From positions 744,001 to 808,000 of the forward strand of contig CAVWUA010000006.1 of assembly GCA_963758025.1 (NCBI GenBank): a DNA stretch of 64,000 bases, in the 5' to 3' direction. Within the stretch, counting starts at the first letter, position 1, and every line of letters begins with the position of its first letter. A program made the translations under genes and the position numbers. The stretch comes from CAVWUA01 sp963758025 (GTDB lineage Bacteria > Planctomycetota > Planctomycetia > Isosphaerales > Isosphaeraceae). Below the pieces are notes generated by a model. That model searched no databases and was not told the DNA's origin. It was given only the letters and a program-made list of their open reading frames with translations. Below, one piece after another: positions 1 through 8,560 of this stretch.

Positions 1-1
1 C

Positions 2-67
2 CCGCTGATCGTCGGCCCGGGCCCCTTCCCCTGGCCGTATCTGAAGCGGCAGCATAACGGGGGTTAA
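2..67 (+). CDS. C-terminal end of an unidentified upstream gene (partial)
   Basis: An open frame enters from the left edge and stops at TAA 65-67. Its last 21 residues are rich in Pro and Gly and end in KRQHNGG. A strong terminator hairpin begins 27 bases later, as expected after a real gene end. The product cannot be named from so short a piece. Confidence 0.45.
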   Translation, partial: PLIVGPGPFPWPYLKRQHNGG

Positions 68-93
68 GATCCGACACTCACGATCGAATGGAC

Positions 94-122
94 AAGGCCG
101 AGGGGGTCTTCCCCTCGGCCTT
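94..122 (+). terminator. Rho-independent terminator
   Basis: A perfect 12-bp stem, AAGGCCGAGGGG with CCCCTCGGCCTT, closes a 5-base loop and is followed by TTTCTT. It lies just after the partial gene at the left edge and before the HAD gene. Confidence 0.75.
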
Positions 123-243
123 TCTTCGTTGCGCCAGGTGAGGCATCTCCATTCCCGTCCAGGAATCGCTTCGTTCATTCCCGGCATACCAGTTGCGGAA
201 TTTCAGTCGATCACGAAACCCGCAGGCCGAGGAGTGAACATCC

Positions 244-924
244 ATGATCGACGGCGTCATTTTCGACATCGACGGAACGCTCGTCGATTCCGTGGACTTC
301 CATGCAAAAGCCTGGCAGGAGGCGTTCGCTCACTTCGGCCGAACGTTTCCCTTCGATCGCATCCGTCACCAGATCGGAAAAGGGGGAGATCAGTTGATGC
401 CCGAGTTCCTCAAGGAGGAGGAGATTGAGGCGTTCGGCGAAAAGTTGGAGCAGTTTCGCGGCGACCTGTACAAGCGGAAGTACCTGCCGGACGTCCAGGC
501 GTTTCCCAAGATCCGCGCTTTGTTCGAGCGGATCAAGTCCGATGGCAAGCGGATTGTTCTGGCGACCTCTTCAAAGGAAGACAAGCTGCAAGCCTACCTG
601 GACATCACCGGAATCGGCGACCTGATCGAAAACGCGACGTCGGCCGATGACGTCGAGGAGTCGAAGCCGCACCCGGACATCTTCGAGGCTGCCCTCGTCA
701 AGCTGGGCAAGGATTTTGATCCCGCAAAGGCTATTGCCGTAGGAGACACACCTTACGACGCCCGCGCAGCGGGCAAGATTGGCCTGCGGACGATCGGTGT
801 CCTCTGCGGCGGCTTTCCCGAAAAGGAGCTTCGCGGGGCCGGTTGTATCGCCATTTACCAGGACCCGGCCGACCTGCTAGCCCACTATGAGGATTCCCCC
901 CTGGTTCGCTCGTCCGACGGATGA
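244..924 (+). CDS. HAD-superfamily hydrolase (phosphoglycolate phosphatase-like)
   Basis: This 226-residue cytoplasmic protein should remove phosphate from a small phosphorylated metabolite using an aspartyl-phosphate intermediate. All four HAD motifs are visible: motif I DIDGT near residues 8-12 (nucleophile Asp8, acid/base Asp10), motif II Thr/Ser in LATSS, motif III Lys in ESKPHPDIF, and motif IV GDTPYDA. The helical cap between motifs I and II is typical of the phosphoglycolate phosphatase/beta-phosphoglucomutase branch, and the length is normal. A GAGGAG box lies about 10 bases before the ATG. The next gene follows after 30 bases on the same strand, so the two are probably co-transcribed. 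The substrate cannot be fixed from sequence; phosphoglycolate or a sugar phosphate are the obvious options. Confidence 0.9.
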   Translation: MIDGVIFDIDGTLVDSVDFHAKAWQEAFAHFGRTFPFDRIRHQIGKGGDQLMPEFLKEEEIEAFGEKLEQFRGDLYKRKYLPDVQAFPKIRALFERIKSDGKRIVLATSSKEDKLQAYLDITGIGDLIENATSADDVEESKPHPDIFEAALVKLGKDFDPAKAIAVGDTPYDARAAGKIGLRTIGVLCGGFPEKELRGAGCIAIYQDPADLLAHYEDSPLVRSSDG

Positions 925-954
925 ACCGTCGCGGAACTTTGGAGAGACACCACA

Positions 955-1386
955 ATGAAACTCCTTTCGACTCGCACACACGGCATTCTGGATTACTTGA
1001 CAGCCGGTACCTTGATGGCAATGCCACGGGCGATGGGCTGGAGCGAGAACGTCACACGGTTCCTGACCGGCGCGGCCGTTGGCACGATCGGTTACAGTCT
1101 CCTGACGCGCTACGAGTTCGGTGCCGTCAAGGTCTTGCCGATGCGTGCCCATCTGGCCCTCGATGCGTTCAGTGGGGTCACTCTGGCCGCCTCCCCGCTG
1201 GTCTTTCCCGATGAGGAGCCTGAGGTCAAGCAGGCGCTGATCGGTCTTGGTCTGTTCGAGATCGCGGCCGCTCTGACCACGGACCCCGTGCCCCGTTCCG
1301 CGCACCCGGTTTCGGGAGAGCAGGTTGGCCACGAAACCGCGGATACGCTTCAACATGCTGCGTTCGGGCGCGTCCGAGGGGCCTGA
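955..1386 (+). CDS. Small four-helix membrane protein (SPW-repeat-like)
   Basis: The 143-residue product has four hydrophobic segments, at about residues 10-28, 37-53, 68-84 and 92-108, and a polar tail. The N-terminal HGILDYLTAG and the later ASPLVF resemble the small SPW-repeat membrane proteins, whose role is unknown. A GGAG box lies about 11 bases before the ATG. It follows the HAD gene by 30 bases and probably shares its transcript. Family placement is tentative, but an integral membrane protein of this size is well supported. Confidence 0.7.
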   Translation: MKLLSTRTHGILDYLTAGTLMAMPRAMGWSENVTRFLTGAAVGTIGYSLLTRYEFGAVKVLPMRAHLALDAFSGVTLAASPLVFPDEEPEVKQALIGLGLFEIAAALTTDPVPRSAHPVSGEQVGHETADTLQHAAFGRVRGA

Positions 1387-1470
1387 GCGCGTCTTCGTCG
1401 CCGGTCGAACACCATCATAGAACCCGAACAAGAATCGTCCGGGCTGCTCGATCCGTGGGTCAACCTCGGA

Positions 1471-1498
1471 TTGATTCCCGGGCAATTCTTGCTATAGT
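1471..1498 (+). promoter_or_regulatory. Sigma-70-like promoter of the methyltransferase gene
   Basis: TTGATT (1471-1476) and TATAGT (1493-1498) are separated by 16 bases and lie 130 bases upstream of the chosen methyltransferase start. Both boxes match four or five of six consensus positions. Confidence 0.5.
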
Positions 1499-1627
1499 GT
1501 GCCCTCCTCTTGCCGTTCGAGCACCTCCCCTGCCGCCCATCCTGCCGAGAGGAATCTGGACGATTCCGATAACTCGCCTCTCGCCGTTCCCGAGGGGGAC
1601 GCGGAGCCTCGACACGGAGGTGATCGT

Positions 1628-2638
1628 ATGGCCGGACCCATGAATCCCTTGCCGACGAGCGCGGATGATCCCCGTTTACGCGGCTGGTATCACACGATTG
1701 AGCTGGCGCCCGGGATCGTCACCCCGGATGCGGTGTACGATCACCGGCCGATTGTCGATCACGTCTTGCCAGCGTCGCTGGAGGGCAAGACGGTGCTCGA
1801 TGTCGGCACCGCGGACGGATTCTGGGCCTTTGAGATGGAGCGCCGGGGGGCCAAGCGGGTCGTCGCCCTCGACATTGCCGTGATGGAACAGAGCGACGTT
1901 CTGCCTCGGAGAAAGGCCCAGTTGCCGGACGACTGGGCGCGATCGGAGAACTACTGCGCGGAGCGATTCTGGACAGCGCATGCGATGCGTGGCAGCCAGG
2001 TCGAATACCGCACGGGAAGCATCTACGAGCTGTCCCCCGAGACGTTCGGCACGTTCGACGTGGTGTACTTTGGGTCGCTTCTCGTCCATCTGTTCAATCC
2101 GTTGCAGGCGCTCATCAACATCCGGTCCGTGACGCGGGAGATGGTCATTGCCGAGGGCTGCGGGTTGGACCCGGTGGGCGAGCCTATCGAAGCCGCCTTC
2201 CCGGATCGGCCCTACATGAAGTTCGGCAGTCTCGATGCCGAGGGGAATGTTCCCGGCCGACACTGCATGTACTGGTACTTCACCCCTCGTGCGCTGTGCG
2301 ACATGCTGGTATACGCGGGTTTCGGATCGACCGAGCCACGATCGCATTACCGAGTCGTCGGTCCCGGCGGTGGCGATTGCCCGATGACGACGGTCATCGG
2401 CCACGTTTCACCGGGCGAGATGACGCACGTGGCACCGCCTGCGGGAACAAAGGGTTACTGGCAACTCCAGAATGAGTTGACGCAGGCCCAGGCGGAAATC
2501 GCGGCACTCCAGGCCCAGCTCCGGCAATACGAAGGGCTCGGCCCGCGCTCGATCGAGGCTGCCAGACGTTTGCAACGACTCTCGAAGCGATTCCCTCGCG
2601 TCTCGTCCACCTTTCAGAAGGTGAACCGATCGGCATGA
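1628..2638 (+). CDS. Class I SAM-dependent methyltransferase, Methyltransf_9 (DUF1698)-like, with C-terminal coiled coil
   Basis: The 336-residue protein has a Rossmann methyltransferase core. Motif I is TVLDVGTADGFWAFEM, followed by the acidic end of strand 2 in VVALDIA and the motif IV-like FDVVYFGSLLVHL. The entry WYHTIELAPGIVTP resembles the start of the CmoB/DUF1698 group, whose best-known member modifies tRNA wobble uridine, but similarity is too loose to claim that substrate. Residues about 280-305 (QLQNELTQAQAEIAALQ) form a coiled coil that may dimerise the enzyme. I chose ATG 1628 because a near-perfect Shine-Dalgarno, GGAGGTGATC, sits directly before it; a longer in-frame start at 1499 has no such site and gives a low-complexity extension. 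The gene is monocistronic and has its own promoter. Confidence 0.8.
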   Translation: MAGPMNPLPTSADDPRLRGWYHTIELAPGIVTPDAVYDHRPIVDHVLPASLEGKTVLDVGTADGFWAFEMERRGAKRVVALDIAVMEQSDVLPRRKAQLPDDWARSENYCAERFWTAHAMRGSQVEYRTGSIYELSPETFGTFDVVYFGSLLVHLFNPLQALINIRSVTREMVIAEGCGLDPVGEPIEAAFPDRPYMKFGSLDAEGNVPGRHCMYWYFTPRALCDMLVYAGFGSTEPRSHYRVVGPGGGDCPMTTVIGHVSPGEMTHVAPPAGTKGYWQLQNELTQAQAEIAALQAQLRQYEGLGPRSIEAARRLQRLSKRFPRVSSTFQKVNRSA

Positions 2639-2746
2639 GTGCGGAACCGTGCGGCGTCAACGCCGGGGAAGGACCGGATGGACCACTATACGGACTTTGC
2701 CGTGCATGCGGCAAAGTCCGCACGGGGAATCCCCCTGACCGGACAA

Positions 2747-3490
2747 TCAAGGTCCTGGTGAGGGTGGCGTGAACCGGATCTCCGGAAGTTCCTGGGCCGC
2801 TTTACGGAGCGATTGTTCCCACTGACCCTGGATCGCCCGCAGATCCGGGTCTTTATCGGGAAAGCGCCGGTAGCGGACGAGCCGCAGGTCGTCCGCGCCG
2901 TACACCAGCAGATCAATCGGTGGTCCGACGGTCACGTTGGATCGCATGGTGGAATCCAGCGAGATCAAGGCGTAGCGCGCGGCGTCGTCCAGCGTTGTGC
3001 GATCGAAGCGGACCCCGCGATCGAGGATCGGTCGTCCATACTTGCATTCACCGATCTGAAGGAAAGGGGAATCCTCCGTCGCCTGAAGGGGGTTCCCCTG
3101 GGGATAGATCAGGTACAACTCGTGGGGTTGGCCCCGGATCTGCCCGGCCAGGAGGATGTGGACGTTGAACTTGAATTCGTCCCGTTCCAGGGAAGGGCGG
3201 TCGAGGTCCGCGACCCGGCGAACCTGCTCCCCCACGACCCGCGCCGCATCGTAGAACGTCTTCGCGGAGGCCAGCCCTCGCCCCTCGTTAAAATCGCGCC
3301 CGAGAAGTGTGATGACGGATTGCGAGCAAGAGAGGCTCCCGCTGGTCAACAAGACAAACATCCGCTCACCCGGTTCCACGAACGTGTGCATCTTGCGGCA
3401 AACATTCACCTGATCGTAGCCGGCGTTCGACCGGCTGTCCGAAGCCATCACCAGGCCATCCTTGGTCTTGATGCCCAGGCAGTACGTCAT
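2747..3490 (-). CDS. Anbu, ancestral proteasome beta-subunit-like peptidase
   Basis: The 247-residue product starts MTYCLGIKTKDGLVMASDSR, the signature of Anbu (COG3484). This bacterial homologue of proteasome/HslV beta subunits uses the Thr exposed after removal of Met1 as nucleophile. The remaining sequence has the expected Ntn-hydrolase pattern, including ASDSRSNAG and LLTSGSLSCSQS, and family length is about 240-250. The ORF could start at 3577, but ATG 3490 puts the catalytic Thr at position 1 after Met removal, so that start is chosen. Anbu is known to form open rings or a lock-washer helix and is recurrently encoded next to transglutaminase, alpha-E and ATP-grasp genes, exactly as here. 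It is transcribed divergently from the first transglutaminase gene. Substrate and peptidase activity remain unclear in the family. Confidence 0.9.
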   Translation of the reverse strand: MTYCLGIKTKDGLVMASDSRSNAGYDQVNVCRKMHTFVEPGERMFVLLTSGSLSCSQSVITLLGRDFNEGRGLASAKTFYDAARVVGEQVRRVADLDRPSLERDEFKFNVHILLAGQIRGQPHELYLIYPQGNPLQATEDSPFLQIGECKYGRPILDRGVRFDRTTLDDAARYALISLDSTMRSNVTVGPPIDLLVYGADDLRLVRYRRFPDKDPDLRAIQGQWEQSLRKAAQELPEIRFTPPSPGP

Positions 3491-3593
3491 GTTCGTTTCA
3501 TTCCCCTGGCCCGCTCCCACCGTTGCTCCTCGCCACGCGTCCCCATCGTGATAGCACACGCCGGGGAACCGCCGCAAGTGGTAAGAATAACCA

Positions 3594-3621
3594 TTGACAA
3601 TTCAAATGTTCACCTTAAAAT
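3594..3621 (+). promoter_or_regulatory. Strong promoter for transglutaminase gene in divergent Anbu intergenic region
   Basis: A perfect TTGACA (3594-3599) is followed after 16 bases by TAAAAT (3616-3621). The region is AT-rich against a GC-rich background. On the minus strand an overlapping weaker pair, TTGAAT (3605-3600) and TACCAC (3583-3578), also 16 bases apart, could serve the Anbu gene, so one segment may drive both directions. Confidence 0.6.
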
Positions 3622-3671
3622 AAAGCATGCGGACCTCTAGCCAGGGACCGTCGCAGGTCAGGTGAGGTATC

Positions 3672-4522
3672 ATGCTGATCCGGATCGGTTACGAGCTTCT
3701 GTACGATGTTCCGGCCCCTGTGCCGTTGTTGCTGATGCTGGCCGTGCGGCCCGAGCGGGAGCCATCGATACGGCGTCCCGGCGCATCCGAATCGAGCCGG
3801 AGGTGCCGGTCGAGGGATTTTTCGACGGGTTCGGCAACCACTGCGCGCGGATCATGGCTCCGGCTGGTAAGGTGCGGATCTGGGATGATGCAATCGTCGA
3901 GGACGATGGGCAGCCCGATCCCATCGATCCCAACGCGATCCAGCATCCGGTCGAGGAACTGCCGCCTGATTTGCTGGTCTATCTGCTTGGGAGCCGGTAT
4001 TGTGAGGTGGACCGGCTCTCGGACGTCGCCTGGGCCCTTTTTGGCGACGCGCCAATGGGCTGGGGCCGGGTGCAGGCGGTCTGTGACTGGGTTCACGATA
4101 ACGTCCAGTTCGGCTACGAGCATGCCCGACCGACCAAAACCGCCTACGACGTATACGAGGAACGGGCAGGCGTCTGCCGCGATTTCACCCATCTGGCCCT
4201 GACCTTTTGCCGTTGCCTGAACATCCCCGCCCGCTATGCGACAGGATACCTGGGCGATATCGGCATTCCGCCCCAGCCGCATCCGATGGACTTCAGCGGC
4301 TGGTTTGAGGTTTATCTCGGCGGTCGCTGGCACACATTCGATGCGAGGCACAATACCCCTCGTATCGGTCGCGTACTGATGGCCCACGGCCGTGACGCGG
4401 TAGACGTGGCCCTGACAACCGCATTCGGGGTTGCCACTTTGGAAACATTTCTCGTCTGGACGGATGAAGTGGACGAGACAGCCCTGACCGAGCCGATGAG
4501 CCTTCCAAGCTTGCGACCTTGA
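3672..4522 (+). CDS. Transglutaminase-like protein, cysteine-protease fold (frameshifted)
   Basis: The protein is of the bacterial transglutaminase N-domain plus transglut_core type found beside Anbu and ATP-grasp genes. The expected N-terminus MLIRIGYELLYDVPAPVPLL is read from ATG 3672, but from about 3765 the homologous sequence (RIRIEPEVPVEGFFDGFGN) continues in a different frame and runs to 4522. One base appears to be missing near the GGG at 3758-3760. In the second part the core is complete: catalytic Cys in RAGVCRDFTHLAL, His in WHTFDARHN preceded by WFEVYLGGRW, and Asp in the same strand. Total length would be about 283 residues, normal for the family. It may cross-link, cleave or hydrolyse peptide or isopeptide bonds; the substrate is unknown. 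It has its own promoter, divergent from Anbu. Confidence 0.8.
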
Positions 4523-4557
4523 CCCTCTGAAGCCGATCACGATCGGCCCGCGCATGG

Positions 4558-5559
4558 TCATTGTTGCTGCTGCCCCTGCTGCTGATGAAGCCCAGCGCGG
4601 GGGCGGGGCTGGTTCGGATACGCGGGCCGGCCCTGCCTTTGGGTCTGGAATCCATTACGTTGCGACTGATACTGAGACTGGAGGGATGAGGGCCGGGGCG
4701 AGGGAAAAGCCCATTCATCCCACTCCGGTGGAACCCGATCCACCGGCTCGACCGTGACGGACACTTCGATCGATTCTTCCGCGTTCCCTTTCCAGACGCC
4801 TCGATTAGGCGGAACGTCGGAATAGTCGCGGCCGATGGCCATCACGACATGATCGTCGCCGACGAACTCACCGCTGGTCGGATCGAGATCGACCCACCCG
4901 ACCCGCTCCCCCGCCCAGACCTGGCACCATGCGTGAGTGGCAAGCTCACCGGGATGGTTGACGTACCCGCTCACGTAACGGGCCGGCAGGCCCAGGCTTC
5001 GGCACGCACCAAGGAACAGGTGGGCGATGTCCTGGCAGACACCCCGCCCGAGGTCCAGCGACTCGCTCAGGGGAGTCCGCGACGTGGTCACTTTCTTTTC
5101 ATAAACCAGACGTCCCCGCACGGCCTGCATGGTTCGGAAAAGCCACTGGATCAAGGCCCCGGACGGTCGGTGCAGGTTCGACACGAACGCATCGAGCGCC
5201 GGACACCGATCCACCAGCGGGCTTGGCCGGAGAAATTCCAGTTCCTCGACGATGGCCTCGCTCTCATTCGGCGGCTCCACGCCGTCGAGACGACTTGCGG
5301 GAGTTCGTCGATGGGTCCGCACAAAGCTCGTGGCCTGGACGTTCAGTTCCTGATAGGGGGTCTCCACATTGAACAGATCCACGCGGTTGCCGAACCCGTC
5401 GCGATAGGAAGTCAACGGCGCCGAGGGATTGATCCGCAGGCGGTAACGGAGCGACGTCTGATCCTCGTCCGATGGGGGCGCCATTCGGACCTCGAAGACC
5501 GTCTCGGTGACGGGGGACGAGTACGTGAACTTGGTCGTGTGCAAGATACGCAATAGCAT
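4558..5559 (-). CDS. Transglutaminase-like protein with Gln-rich tail
   Basis: The 333-residue protein carries a bacterial transglutaminase N-terminal domain (MLLRILHTTKFTYSSPVTET) and a transglut_core domain. Catalytic residues are Cys in GRGVCQDIAHLF, His in ATHAWCQVW and Asp in WVDLDPTSG. ATG 5559 is chosen because family members begin there; the ORF extends seven residues further. The last 45 residues are unusual: a Gln/Arg/Pro-rich segment ending in a Gln run, which could be flexible or, speculatively, a self-substrate for transamidation. It follows the alpha-E gene by 82 bases on the same strand, so it is probably the last gene of the ATP-grasp/alpha-E transcript. Role within the Anbu system is inferred from conserved neighbourhood only. 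Confidence 0.88.
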   Translation of the reverse strand: MLLRILHTTKFTYSSPVTETVFEVRMAPPSDEDQTSLRYRLRINPSAPLTSYRDGFGNRVDLFNVETPYQELNVQATSFVRTHRRTPASRLDGVEPPNESEAIVEELEFLRPSPLVDRCPALDAFVSNLHRPSGALIQWLFRTMQAVRGRLVYEKKVTTSRTPLSESLDLGRGVCQDIAHLFLGACRSLGLPARYVSGYVNHPGELATHAWCQVWAGERVGWVDLDPTSGEFVGDDHVVMAIGRDYSDVPPNRGVWKGNAEESIEVSVTVEPVDRVPPEWDEWAFPSPRPSSLQSQYQSQRNGFQTQRQGRPAYPNQPRPRAGLHQQQGQQQQ

Positions 5560-5641
5560 GTTCGTGTCCCCAGACTTCAAACTCGCAATTCCGATCGATC
5601 AGCGATTATCTATTTGAATTCCTGAACTTACTTTTAATGGA

Positions 5642-6601
5642 TCATGTAAAGAAGTAGGCCTGATGGATTTCGTCTCCGATCAGGTTGCAGGATTCCTGGA
5701 TGCCGGCAAGGAAGCGTTCGAGGCCCTGGCCGAAGATCTCGTCCACCTCCATGTAGCGCAGCTCGCTTTCGAGCCGACCGAGCCGACGCTCGGCATCGGA
5801 GCCGTGGCCGCCACTCTCGGTGATGGCGTGGAGCGATTCGAGACAACGAGCGATGCAGAACCGGATCGAGCGCGGGAAGTCGGCATCGAGCACGAGGTAG
5901 CGGATCACGCCCTCCGGTTCCACGCGGTCATGATGCACGCGCTGAAACGCCTCGAAGGCCGAGCAACTCCAGAGCAGACTGGACCAGTGCACGATGCGCA
6001 GCGGCGGCTCGGCGAGAGGGCCACCTTCGCGGAGGCCGTGCATCTTGATGCTCAGGATGCGGCTCACCTGGTTGGCTCGTTCCAGGTATCGGCCCAGTTG
6101 AAGAAAGTGATAGATTTCGGTGCGGGGCAAGGTGCCATCGACCAGCCCCTCGAACAGAATGCACGACCGTTTGACGCCATCGAGAAACCGTGGCGGGCTG
6201 GCGGCAAACCGTCGCCGGGCCTTCTTGCTGCGCAGGTCGAGATAGACGCGATTGATCTGGCTCCACGCCTCGGCGCTGAGCGTCTCCTGCGTGGCGCGGG
6301 CACTCTCGCGGGCGTGACCTATCATCGACAAGATCGAGTGACCGTGTTCGCAGTCAAACGTGAGGAAGCGGAGCACCGCCTCCCGGTCGAGCGGCCCTGG
6401 CGAATGTGACGCCTCGAACGCCTTGCGGCAGGCCAAAATCGACAGAACGCTCTCGATCGGGGCGGGGTCGTCCACGTCACCGGCCAGCCCTGCGGCGTCC
6501 AGTTCCAGGTGGAAGCCGACATCGAGCAGCCGGGCAACGTTCTCCGCCCGCTCGACATAACGGCTGATCCAGTAGAGGTTCTCGGCGACCCGGCTGAGCA
6601 T
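5642..6601 (-). CDS. Alpha-E domain protein (DUF403)
   Basis: The 319-residue all-helical protein begins MLSRVAENLYWISRYVERAE, the hallmark of the alpha-E (DUF403) family. It has several further conserved Arg/Glu helices, for example QINRVYLDLRSKKARRR and HFLQLGRYLERANQVSRIL. ATG 6601 is chosen over upstream starts because this motif is normally at the very N-terminus. The start lies 1 base after the stop of the ATP-grasp gene, so the two are translationally coupled. Alpha-E proteins occur with permuted ATP-grasp ligases and transglutaminases in a predicted peptide-tagging or peptide-synthesis system; no biochemical function is established. Confidence 0.92.
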   Translation of the reverse strand: MLSRVAENLYWISRYVERAENVARLLDVGFHLELDAAGLAGDVDDPAPIESVLSILACRKAFEASHSPGPLDREAVLRFLTFDCEHGHSILSMIGHARESARATQETLSAEAWSQINRVYLDLRSKKARRRFAASPPRFLDGVKRSCILFEGLVDGTLPRTEIYHFLQLGRYLERANQVSRILSIKMHGLREGGPLAEPPLRIVHWSSLLWSCSAFEAFQRVHHDRVEPEGVIRYLVLDADFPRSIRFCIARCLESLHAITESGGHGSDAERRLGRLESELRYMEVDEIFGQGLERFLAGIQESCNLIGDEIHQAYFFT

Positions 6602-6602
6602 T

Positions 6603-8084
6603 TCAGGCAGCCCCCACCCTTTGCGGCGGGCCATCGCGCAAAACCCAGGTATCCTTGGTCCCACCTCCTTGCGAGCTGTTGACCACGAGACTCCCTTGCG
6701 GTAGCGCGACGCGGGTCAGCCCTCCGGCGAGCACCTGGATCTGCTCGCCGTAGAGCACGAAGGGCCTCAGGTCGATGTGCCGCCCCTCGAGATGACCGTC
6801 CACGAGGGTCGGATGCTGGCTGAGGTGGATCGTCGGCTGGGCGATGTACCCGCGCGGGTTCGCCTCGATCTTGCGGGCAAACTCCTCACGCTGGGCGGCC
6901 GTCGAAGCCGGACCGATCAACATGCCGTAGCCTCCTGACCCATCGACCGCCTTGACGACCAGTTTGTCGAGATTCGCCAGGATGTGTTGCCGGTGTGACA
7001 GGACGAGCGGGCGGAACGTCTCGACATTGGACAGGATCGGCTCCTCCTTCAAATAGTAACGGATGATCTCCGGAATGAAAGGATAAATTCCTTTATCATC
7101 GGCAACACCGGTGCCGAGGGCATTCGCCAGCCCGAGTTGACCCGCCCGGCACGCACCAACCAGTCCGGGAACGCCGAGTTGACTTTCGCGGCGAAACGTC
7201 AAGGGGTCGAGGAAGTCGTCATCCACGCGCCGGTAGAGGACATCAAGTTGCTTGGCCCCGCCGATCGTTCGCATGAAGATCTGGCCGCCGTCGAGGAACA
7301 GGTCACGCCCTTCGACCAGCTCCACGCCCATCTGTCGCGCCAGGTAACTATGTTCATAATAGGCGGAGTTGTACACGCCCGGGGTCAGGACGGCCACGGT
7401 CGGTTCATTGCATCCCTCAGGAGCAATATGCCGCAAGACCGCCAGTAGGTTCGCCGCGTAATCATCGACGGGACGGATATTGTACGCGGCGAACAGCAGC
7501 GGGAAGAGTTGCTTCATCACCTGTCGGTTCTTCAGAACGTAGCTCACACCCGAGGGGGTCCGGCCATTGTCCTCCAGCACGAGATAGGCGCCGGACGCAT
7601 CGCGGATCAGGTCGATTCCTGAGATGTGCATGTAGATGTTCTTCGGCACGCGCAGGCCGACGCATTCGCGGCGATACCCTGACGCTCCGAGGATCAATTC
7701 CGTTGGGACAACCTGATCGCGGAGGATCTTCCGCTCGTGATAGACATCATGTATGAAAAGATTCAACGCCCGGACGCGCTGGATCAACCCCTGCTCGATC
7801 TGGGCCCATTCCACGGGAGGAATCAGGCGGGGGACGGGGTCAAAGGGAATAATGCGTTCGACCCCTTGGTCGCGACCATAGACGGTGAAAGTGATCCCTT
7901 GGTGCCGCATGATCAGATCGGCCGCTCGGTGGCGGGCAATCAACTCGTTCGTCCCCAGAGCAACCAGACGCTCGTATAGCGGGACATAGTGCTCGCGTAT
8001 GTGCGAGTCGGCGGAGAACATCTCATCGAATCCGGCCAGATCGTAGTGACCGAAGAGTTCCGGATCCAGGTGTGTTGTCAGCAT
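6603..8084 (-). CDS. Circularly permuted ATP-grasp type 2 protein (DUF404/DUF407)
   Basis: The 493-residue protein matches the circularly permuted ATP-grasp family throughout. It begins with FDEMFSADSHIREHYVPLYE, contains YGRDQGVERIIPFDPVPRLI and DLIRDASGAYLVLEDNGRTP, and ends with the ATP-grasp elements VVKAVDGSGGYGMLIGP and DLRPFVLYG. Such enzymes are predicted to ligate a carboxylate to an amine with ATP, probably making small peptides. The gene is intact and of usual length. It is followed after 1 base by the alpha-E gene and then by a transglutaminase gene, and Anbu lies beyond. It is the first gene of that transcript, and its promoter should lie in the region just above 8084. Confidence 0.93.
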   Translation of the reverse strand: MLTTHLDPELFGHYDLAGFDEMFSADSHIREHYVPLYERLVALGTNELIARHRAADLIMRHQGITFTVYGRDQGVERIIPFDPVPRLIPPVEWAQIEQGLIQRVRALNLFIHDVYHERKILRDQVVPTELILGASGYRRECVGLRVPKNIYMHISGIDLIRDASGAYLVLEDNGRTPSGVSYVLKNRQVMKQLFPLLFAAYNIRPVDDYAANLLAVLRHIAPEGCNEPTVAVLTPGVYNSAYYEHSYLARQMGVELVEGRDLFLDGGQIFMRTIGGAKQLDVLYRRVDDDFLDPLTFRRESQLGVPGLVGACRAGQLGLANALGTGVADDKGIYPFIPEIIRYYLKEEPILSNVETFRPLVLSHRQHILANLDKLVVKAVDGSGGYGMLIGPASTAAQREEFARKIEANPRGYIAQPTIHLSQHPTLVDGHLEGRHIDLRPFVLYGEQIQVLAGGLTRVALPQGSLVVNSSQGGGTKDTWVLRDGPPQRVGAA

Positions 8085-8406
8085 GATGTCCCAACCATCG
8101 GGATCAGCGCAGCCTCATCGCGCCGAGGAGGCGTCCGCTCGCGCCTCGCCACTGAACATAGTTTTTAGAAAAGTAAGAAGATCATCTGTCTGCCTCAGAG
8201 ATTGATCTTGTTGAAGCAACCGCGATGCCAGGACTCATCGTTTTCGCTATAAAGTCTTTATTTCCAATGATTTATTTTCACCCGCCGATTCCCCTTCGTC
8301 GTTTAGTACGCCTGGACTTGTGGCATTCTGAGGGGCAACTTGCCCCTAAAGTGAGCAGCCGCGACACCCTGGAGCACGGAGAAAGTGACCTGGTGGCAGT
8401 GGTCAT

Positions 8407-8463
8407 GCCATATTGGCGGTCAGAAGATACAGCGGCGACCCCCTCTCGAGGTGCCAATTTGGC
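8407..8463. promoter_or_regulatory. Two GCCA-N3-TGGC dyads upstream of hsp20
   Basis: GCCATATTGGC (8407-8417) and GCCAATTTGGC (8453-8463) share the same half sites and spacing, and their starts are 46 bases apart. Paired operators for a dimeric regulator are the simplest reading. This is inference from symmetry only. Confidence 0.4.
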
Positions 8464-8530
8464 ATCAAAGAGATTACGCCTGGCGCAGATTTGGCAGAAA
8501 CACGGCATATGGCCGCCTGAAGAATGGTGT

Positions 8531-8560
8531 CATAAGTATTTGACAAATATAGGACTTATG
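8531..8560. promoter_or_regulatory. Nested dyad around a TTGACA box upstream of hsp20
   Basis: CATAAGT (8531-8537) and ACTTATG (8554-8560) form a perfect inverted repeat around the near-palindrome ATTTGACAAAT, which contains a consensus -35 box TTGACA (8540-8545). The matching -10 (TCAAAA at 8563) is poor. It may be an operator overlapping the heat-shock promoter, about 130 bases before the gene. Confidence 0.4.

Noticed and set aside
3755..3775. Programmed -1 frameshift in the first transglutaminase gene
   Set aside because: No slippery heptamer with a downstream structure was seen, and over 30 similar shifts in both directions elsewhere point to sequence errors.
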